Of a DNA stretch of 64,000 bases, positions 57,901 through 64,000 are shown piece by piece. Below the pieces are notes generated by a model, which made no database searches, had not been told where the DNA came from, and worked only from the letters and a program-made list of their open reading frames with translations. The stretch spans positions 62,001-126,000 of the forward strand of contig JAEUBA010000068.1 of the NCBI GenBank assembly GCA_018257865.1. The letters run 5' to 3'. The stretch's first letter is position 1; each line of letters opens with the position of its first letter. Source of the DNA: Stereocaulon alpinum. Taxonomy: Eukaryota; Ascomycota; Lecanoromycetes; Lecanorales; Stereocaulaceae. The translations under genes and the position numbers were made by a program.

Positions 57901-59804
57901 GAATGCCCTATAGGAGCAAATGACGACAGATATCGACTCGCCAAACGCTCGGACAGGGGAAGGCGTCCTCGTGGCTCAAAGAGTATAAATGAAAAAATAG
58001 CGATTGGCGAGGCTAAGGCCCATAATTTCACATGATCATTCACTTGATACTAGGCATAGATCAAGAATCGTAGACGCCTCCGGCCTCGAGATATGGTAGG
58101 ACTATACCGTGGTCGTTCTGTCGTGAGCCTCGACATTAGGAGAACGAGGGATCTGATTATTACAAATTCCAGTTGAAACGCCTTTCAACCCTATCTGGCT
58201 CATTTTTCTCAATCCTCACCCTGTGAAACCCTGCGAAATATACCATTTACGCCTCTTACGCTGAGGACGAAGACCAATGGAATGATTCCAGGATGCTGTG
58301 GTCGTTTGTATGGCGTGAGGATACCGCGAGAGCTTTTACGAGTACCTCAAAAGGTTCCTTCCCAAACTCGAACGGATATGTGACATCCGTTCTTAGCGTC
58401 ATAGAACACACCTCGGTCAGAGGAAGACGTGACCGTAGAGACATCAACCTATCTGAACAACATGTTTGGGGTCTTGTTCGTTTCTCATGACCTTGACATG
58501 ACGCATATCCTTCGGAGGTACAACCATGACATTGACGGTCATTGCAAGGGCATCATCACCAAAGTACGCCATGTGGCTCGAGGAAGCTCTCGCATGCAGC
58601 AATCGCGAATTGTTAGCGTCATTCCACCGGTTCAGGGCAGATGTACACAGTCAAAGCCATGGCTACCAGGCGCCTCATCCGACCTCACGGTTTCTCAAAC
58701 CCTGCAATCCCCATCGATGTCTTTGACATTGTGGGCGACATCCTCGTGAAAGCACAACTATCATCCCATGCATACGTGCAGGAATAGAAAACGCAGGACG
58801 CAGAGCATAGGCCTTGAGAGCGCTGACCAAGCTTGAAGCACTTGTTCTTGTACCCTTACTTCCATAACTCTGCGCGCTGTACTATTATTACCTTGAATTA
58901 TCCATGCAGATACTGCAAAGCAGGGGCTTTCGTACGAAACAAGGCGGATGTGGCCATGGCAATTTGCAAGGTCTTGAACTCGGCATATGAGGATATCTCG
59001 TTTCCAAGGCGAGCGTGCTACTGAGTCAAAGTCATTGGTCAGCGCTCACGTTTTCGGGTAGCTCGGCCAGATCGATGACGTTAAGCTTCTCACTGTATCC
59101 ATATTACTATGACGTGAGCAGTGTCAATAAGCTTTCGGTTTATCTAAGTATCATCATAAGGTTAATTGACAGCGTCATAGTCATCGACCTCCACCCCCAA
59201 ACGTTTCACAAAACAACGTTCCGCCTTCCTAAGTTCTCATGACGTCAAATATACGTAGCTGAGATAATATTTCGTACTGAGAGATTTAGACCCTGGATCG
59301 CAGCGCACCTACTCGTTCGGAGGAATCCCCTGCAGCCATAAAACTCAAAGCACGGAAGTCAGAACTCACAAGCTTAAACCAGGTCAAATCATAACCCTCG
59401 TCAGCGATATCCAGTCGCATTCCTGCTGTGCGCCTATACTGGACTTGGAGTAGCCTCGTCCCGCCGTTTCATGTCACCGGCCCGATCCAAGGCGCATATA
59501 GTAAGAATCTTCCCGCACTACTAAGGCCCAAGGTAACTAGGAACGCCCTGACAATTGCGCGAAAGTGTCGCGGCTACATTACTTATCCATCGCCATGGGG
59601 CGAAGATCGGGTAAGGTACGGATAAGGTACTGGAGAGCGTTATGTAGAGGCGATACTTATATGTGGCGTGATGAACACACGTTAAGTAGCTCTTCCAGCT
59701 TCAGCTTCAGCTACACCCACTAGAGGTATATCAATCGGCTCCAATCACTGTCTCTTCTTTAAAACACTTTAATGCTTCCCAATTTTCATATCGAAGCCTA
59801 TCAA
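54922..59804. other. Long gene-poor region with possible relics
   Basis: Nearly 4.9 kb without a confident gene. Short protein-like phrases occur: MRQFAFVNPAADFKRHCGVE (about 55453 +), EHLYLTSERPVRQEEYVENA (about 55690-55630 -, like leucine-rich F-box proteins), LEKFPWHQLQRRIRLLGIST (about 55960 +) and AIPIDVFDIVGDILVKAQL (about 58700 +). Each is cut by stops or frame changes. The region is probably a graveyard of gene fragments. Confidence 0.4.
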
Positions 59805-60980
59805 ATGCATTGCTCATACTTCTCTCTTTGGGCGACCGCCGCACTTGCAGTCTTCCAACTCACGTATGCCCTCCCAACAAACCAAAATTCATCCTACCAA
59901 ATCAAGAACAACCCATCAACCTCCTACACCAACCAAAGTACTCGTCCCTATGTCACTTCCTCCAAGTAGTCCAAGCTAATCTAATCCGCAGACTCAAATA
60001 ACACAGCCGTAAAAGCCGGCAACTACAACATCCTCTTTTGCGGCAATCAAACAACCACAGTCCGCGAGTCCCTCCAACTCCTCTGGGAAAACCTTGGCAC
60101 CAGCGTTCAACCAGATATCCAAAACGGCACCAGAAGCCCCGCCTACCAAGCTTTCTTTAAAGTCAACGACTACACCTCCTTCGTGACGCAAATGCTCTCT
60201 AATATAACCAGCGGCGCTTCCGTCCAAAAGACCGGGCAGAGCGGGCAGAACGAAGCCGATCCGCCTACACTCGCTTGCCTCACCGGGCCTGGAATAGCTA
60301 CCGAGGAAACGAGTTCAGGAACGAGGGATCTATACGACATATGTTCTGGAAATGCGAATTACGCGTCTTTCTACCGCAGTTCATCGAGTTGGATATTCCT
60401 GTGCCCTGCATTCTTCAGCTACCAGCAACAAACCATCGCCTCCTCCTCAACAGCAAGCCAGTACTGTCCGAATGTCAAAGACAATTACTTCCTACTCAGT
60501 AACTGGTCGAATCTGGTACAGAGCCAAATGTATATACTCATGCACGAGATAACACATTTTTACCTTGATTCGGCTCCGTATCCGAGTACGAGTTCGAGTG
60601 ATCAGGTCGAGGTGACGGATATCAACGTTGCGTTCAACATGGCGGCGCAGGATGCGATAAGTAATCCACAGAGTTATGTGATCTATGCTGCTAGTACGTC
60701 ATACACCCTTCTCACATCTCGGCGAATCAAGGACTAATGAATCTGTTCAGTGGTTTCAGCAGGCTGCAAAACCTACCCCACCGCCACAAACCGCGACCCA
60801 GATGAATGCGCCGGCTCATGTCTCAGCAGACTCGGCTCCTCAACAAACGATGTCGTCTCCTTGTCCAACGTAACCGTGTACGGCACAAATGTCGACGCGA
60901 TGTCTATGAGTGCTTTGACAAAGAATATTACCAGTCTCAGCACGACCAGCGCCGGTACTAGTTTGAGCCAATCTGCATAA
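59805..60980 (+). CDS. Secreted zinc metalloprotease-like protein (HExxH)
   Basis: Exons 59805-59937, 59992-60693 and 60751-60980; introns 54 and 57 nt; 1065 nt, 354 aa. A signal peptide (FSLWATAALAVFQLTYALP) starts the protein. The mature part begins VKAGNYNILFCGNQTTTVRE and reaches the zinc site in QMYILMHEITHFYLDS, an HExxH motif preceded by hydrophobic residues. The following DQVEVTDINVAFNMAAQDAI could provide the third ligand, as in deuterolysin-like (Asp-zincin) peptidases. Conserved-looking cysteines are present. Likely an extracellular peptidase; the exact clan is uncertain. I chose the Met at 59805 because it starts the signal peptide; an upstream in-frame ATG lies at 59772. Confidence 0.8.
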
Positions 60981-61787
60981 GATGTAGGAGAGGATCGTTG
61001 TATATTGCATCACGACTTTGGGTGTCTGCGAGGTGCATGACATGGCACGGTTGGGGGCGTTGCGATGTACAAGAATCCTGGATTGGGGGTTTGATGGGGA
61101 TTTGCTTTATACCCGGACGCATATAATCTTACATCATCTTACGTGACAGTCTAATGCAACATGCAAGTTTTTAGATCGAGATAAGATGGCTTGTTGAGGA
61201 TGAGATGCAGCACATAATATTCGGTGTACGTACTTCTCTTACTTGTGTGGGGCCAGAGATATGCACGGCGGTCGTGGTTTCCGTTCGATTTCCCACTGTC
61301 ATCTCAAAATGATATGAGGATTCTGGGAAGGGCAGCCTTCGCTCTTCTTTCTTCTGATTATCTGGCTCACCAGATTATTTCTCCTGAGGTCCCACGTTGA
61401 CCCTGCCAAGCAAAGCTCACAGTTAATAGGTTCAGTCAGAAACAATGCCTTTACAACAATTGAAGCTGAGCAATGGACGAGTAGAGATCTTGATGGCACC
61501 TTCGAATTCCAGAGACTACTTCAAGGTCTTGACTCTTGTCAGTCAGATGGCGCTGATTGACTCGTGCCTTCCGATTTTCAGAGCACGAACAATCCGAGAA
61601 GGCGCAACTCAGTAGCTTTGTTTACTTTGCTTTATCTGCTCCAACTTCTGCCCTTAGCCAACTTTCTTCCATATTCTCAGCATTGGCTCCCAAACAGTCT
61701 CCACTACATCTCTTTGCACATCACAGCCTTATCCAACAGATACTCTCCTTCAGCTTGACCGTTCACAAGCGACATCAGGCAGCCACC
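60981..61787. other. Intergenic region with the promoter of the methyltransferase gene
   Basis: No gene. A C/T-rich stretch at 61640-61785 precedes the ATG at 61788 and is probably the core promoter and leader. Confidence 0.5.
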
Positions 61788-63400
61788 ATGCCGTTCTACT
61801 CCCATATATCTTCTGATATAATTCAAGACTCCTCCTCTAGATCAACGTCCTCCTCAACGTGCCCAGCTACCACTTTCACGTCCGCCATTCCCTCCGACCT
61901 CTACGGCAAGCTCCTTTCGAGCACCAACACTCCAACTGCGTACGTGAGCCCCGATTGGGCTCGCAACACGTCTGCACCAAAGTATCAACTCATAGAAATC
62001 AAGAATGCATCCATACCTATACCCGACTCAAGTGAAACCAATGTATTTGATCCCCCAGGCTTTGATGTTCTTGACGGGGAGTTCTTAGGACCAGTGGAAG
62101 GTTCCTCGAAGAGTGGGAATGCTGGCAGAGAGGGTGTGGAAGACGAGAATGATGGGTAAGCTGGAAGCTATCAGATCTATCATCCAGGTTTGGGTTAATG
62201 GGTATCGCCAGATCTCCAAACAGTGCTGAATTCAGCAACGAGGTCCCTAATCGCAACAAGAATCTCGGATCATCGGCAGATGGCGCTAAAGAAGACATCG
62301 CTGGTGATGTTGAACATGTAACAGCAGAAGAGTCCAGTCGTTACCTTCGACAACACTCAACTGCGACCGCCGACAAACAGGCCACCATTGAGGAGGCGAC
62401 ACAAACCTTACCTCCTGGCACTGTACACGGGATTACTGGTATGTATACACCCTCAGTCGAGCAAATCTTGTATGTCTTCCCAATAAGTCAGTCGGCCTGC
62501 TATCACTGACCAAGATGTGTAGAAATGAGATCGACAACTACACCCGCAACCACCTACATCATGCACGCAAACAATGGTTGAAGGACCTCATCAGAAAGTA
62601 CAAGGACTGGATTGGCCTAGATGCGAACACTCGTAATAAAAAGGCTCTAGATTATGCGGCTGGTACTGGTTTTCTAAGCTGGGTACAAAATCTCCACAGT
62701 CCATGATACATGAATGGTGGTACACTGACTGACACATGTGCGGAATAGGCGCTGGCTCCTTACTTTGGTGAGATCGTTGGTATCGACCGTTCGCCCCATA
62801 TGGTGGCAAAGTACAATGCTCTTGTCACTAGGGCTGGGAACTTGAAATGCAAGATGAGGGCTATAGAGCATGATGTTATCGGCAAGTCGCCGATTCATAA
62901 AGGTCATCGACCAGAAGCTCCTGAGATCTTCAAAAAGAATGACTTCGATTTTATTGCTATGACTGTAAGTCCTTGTGCCCGTACAACGGAGCCCTTGTCG
63001 AAGCTGATCAGGGTTTCCCATATCCCAGCAGGGTATCGACTCCTTCTACGGTCCATTCAAACACCGTTTCAGCCAGGCGGAACGTCTCATGCGGAATCTT
63101 GATACCCTTCTGTCCGGCCTTGTCGAGAATGGTACCTTCCTAATCATCGACCTCGAGAAAGTGGCCTCAGAGGCGATTGGGATGAAGGCGGTGTGGGTGG
63201 CATTGGAGTTATTGCATATGGAAGACATTAAGGTTATTAAAGACCTGCCATTTACCCCTGACCGAGTCAAGGACCCACTCAAAAAGGAAAGGGTCTGCTA
63301 CATGATAAAGGCGAGAAAGGGAAAGGAGTTTGAGGCGAGGCAGAAGAGGAAAGGTGCCCTAAGATGGGAAGACTTTAAGCAGAGGGGCGGCTTCGATTGA
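61788..63400 (+). CDS. SAM-dependent methyltransferase with long N-terminal extension
   Basis: Exons 61788-62155, 62224-62469, 62523-62682, 62749-62964 and 63032-63400; introns 68, 53, 66 and 67 nt; 1359 nt, 452 aa. The start has a strong context (GCCACCATGC). The first 200 or so residues are Ser-, Glu- and Asn-rich and probably disordered. The class I methyltransferase domain starts at NEIDNYTRNHLHHARKQWL and has motif I ALDYAAGTGFLSW, then APYFGEIVGIDRSPHMVAKY, NDFDFIAMT and GTFLIIDLEKV. The C-terminus is basic (ARQKRKGALRWEDFKQRGGF). The substrate is unknown; relatives act on small molecules. The N-terminal exons could in principle belong to a separate gene, but the splice phases join them in frame. 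Confidence 0.82.
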
Positions 63401-64000
63401 TTATCAATTGAGCCAATGCTGGTGCTGAAGATGAAGAATTTTCGATGAAGAAGCTAAGCTGCTGGGGACGTAGATGGTAGCCTTGATAATTGAGTTAGAT
63501 CAAAAATTCCATAGGTTTAAAGTCCGATGTCCTGGCTTCCATGTAGCACTACACTGAATGTAATGCGCCCTGTAGTGTTCTCATAACTACCAGAGAGACC
63601 ACCGGAGCTTTCACTGGAAAACTTACAGGCATTTAAGGTTGTCTGACCGCACGAAGGGCTAAAAGATGTGCCGGAGCTGGATGTCCACGCCCCAAATTCA
63701 TATCATAGGCCTGGAGAGGGCATTGAAGCTATATGCATGGTATGCTATTCCCATGTCGGCCATGTACCACGGCAGCTTCCCCCTTTTGTGCTTTTAACAA
63801 GCCGCTGACACTACTTTGCAGCATATGATAGATGATATCCAGGCCTGACTGACATAGTGACTTGTTGGCTGTTGATCCAGGCTCGTCAAATAAGGAGAGA
63901 GTTCATGCACGGGGTAGTGTTACTGTAACTAATGGCCATAGGAGTTCTCGGCGTTTGCAGGATTTTCGCCGCACTCCATTAAGTTGAACCCGTGCGCCGA
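63401..64000. other. Intergenic region to the window end
   Basis: About 600 bases downstream of the methyltransferase gene. No frame or motif of note. Confidence 0.5.

Noticed and set aside
1..64000. CRISPR arrays, rRNA genes, complete transposons
   Set aside because: No regularly spaced repeats, rRNA-like sequence, transposase frames or long terminal repeats were found by eye; a fungal nuclear window is not expected to have CRISPR.

Overview
The window looks like nuclear DNA of a filamentous ascomycete (Pezizomycotina). A Dothideomycete such as a Pleosporales species is my best guess, but that is inference from gene families and not a measurement. The evidence is short GT-AG introns (mostly 48-78 nt) with CTRAY-like branch points, one gene per transcript with no operons, and typical fungal families: a sedolisin, rhodopsin-domain membrane proteins, a HET-domain relic, an OTT_1508-type deaminase and F-box-like proteins. 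I joined exons by hand. Nearly every model closes with a total length divisible by three, which is the main support for the splice sites given.

Layout. 0-0.5 kb: C-terminus of an MFS transporter running off the left edge. 1-1.9 kb: two strand-asymmetric low-complexity tracts. 2.6-4.9 kb (-): secreted sedolisin. 7.7-8.4 kb (-): proline-rich single-pass membrane protein. 9.3-10.0 kb (+): secreted protein. 12-16.5 kb: three RING-finger/membrane paralogues, one apparently intact, one with an internal stop and one without an ATG. 17.6-18.3 kb (+): Thr-rich single-pass protein. 18.8-20.0 kb (-): persulfide-dioxygenase-like metallo-beta-lactamase. 20.8-21.7 kb (-): F-box protein. 22.5-23.2 kb (-): SnoaL-like secreted protein. 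25.5-27.0 kb (+): F-box/2EXR-like protein. 28.7-29.2 kb (-): small secreted Cys protein.

30.4-32.6 kb (+): caspase-like protein. 35.0-36.4 kb (+): amidohydrolase. 36.7-39.7 kb (+): a gene I reconstruct as a deaminase-MYND fusion. 40.1-41.0 kb (-): degraded HET gene. 44.4-45.8 kb (+) and 48.2-49.6 kb (-): two rhodopsin-domain proteins. 52.6-54.5 kb (+): G-protein-alpha-like protein with a broken P-loop. 59.8-61.0 kb (+): secreted HExxH metalloprotease. 61.8-63.4 kb (+): SAM methyltransferase.

The most interesting theme is the 30-54 kb stretch. It holds families tied in fungi to non-self recognition, regulated cell death or nucleic-acid modification: caspase-like, HET relic, deaminase-MYND and a NACHT-associated N-terminal domain on a G-alpha-like module. 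Whether they act together is unproven. Large gene-poor gaps (41-44 kb, 54.5-59.8 kb) and broken paralogues suggest a fast-decaying accessory region.
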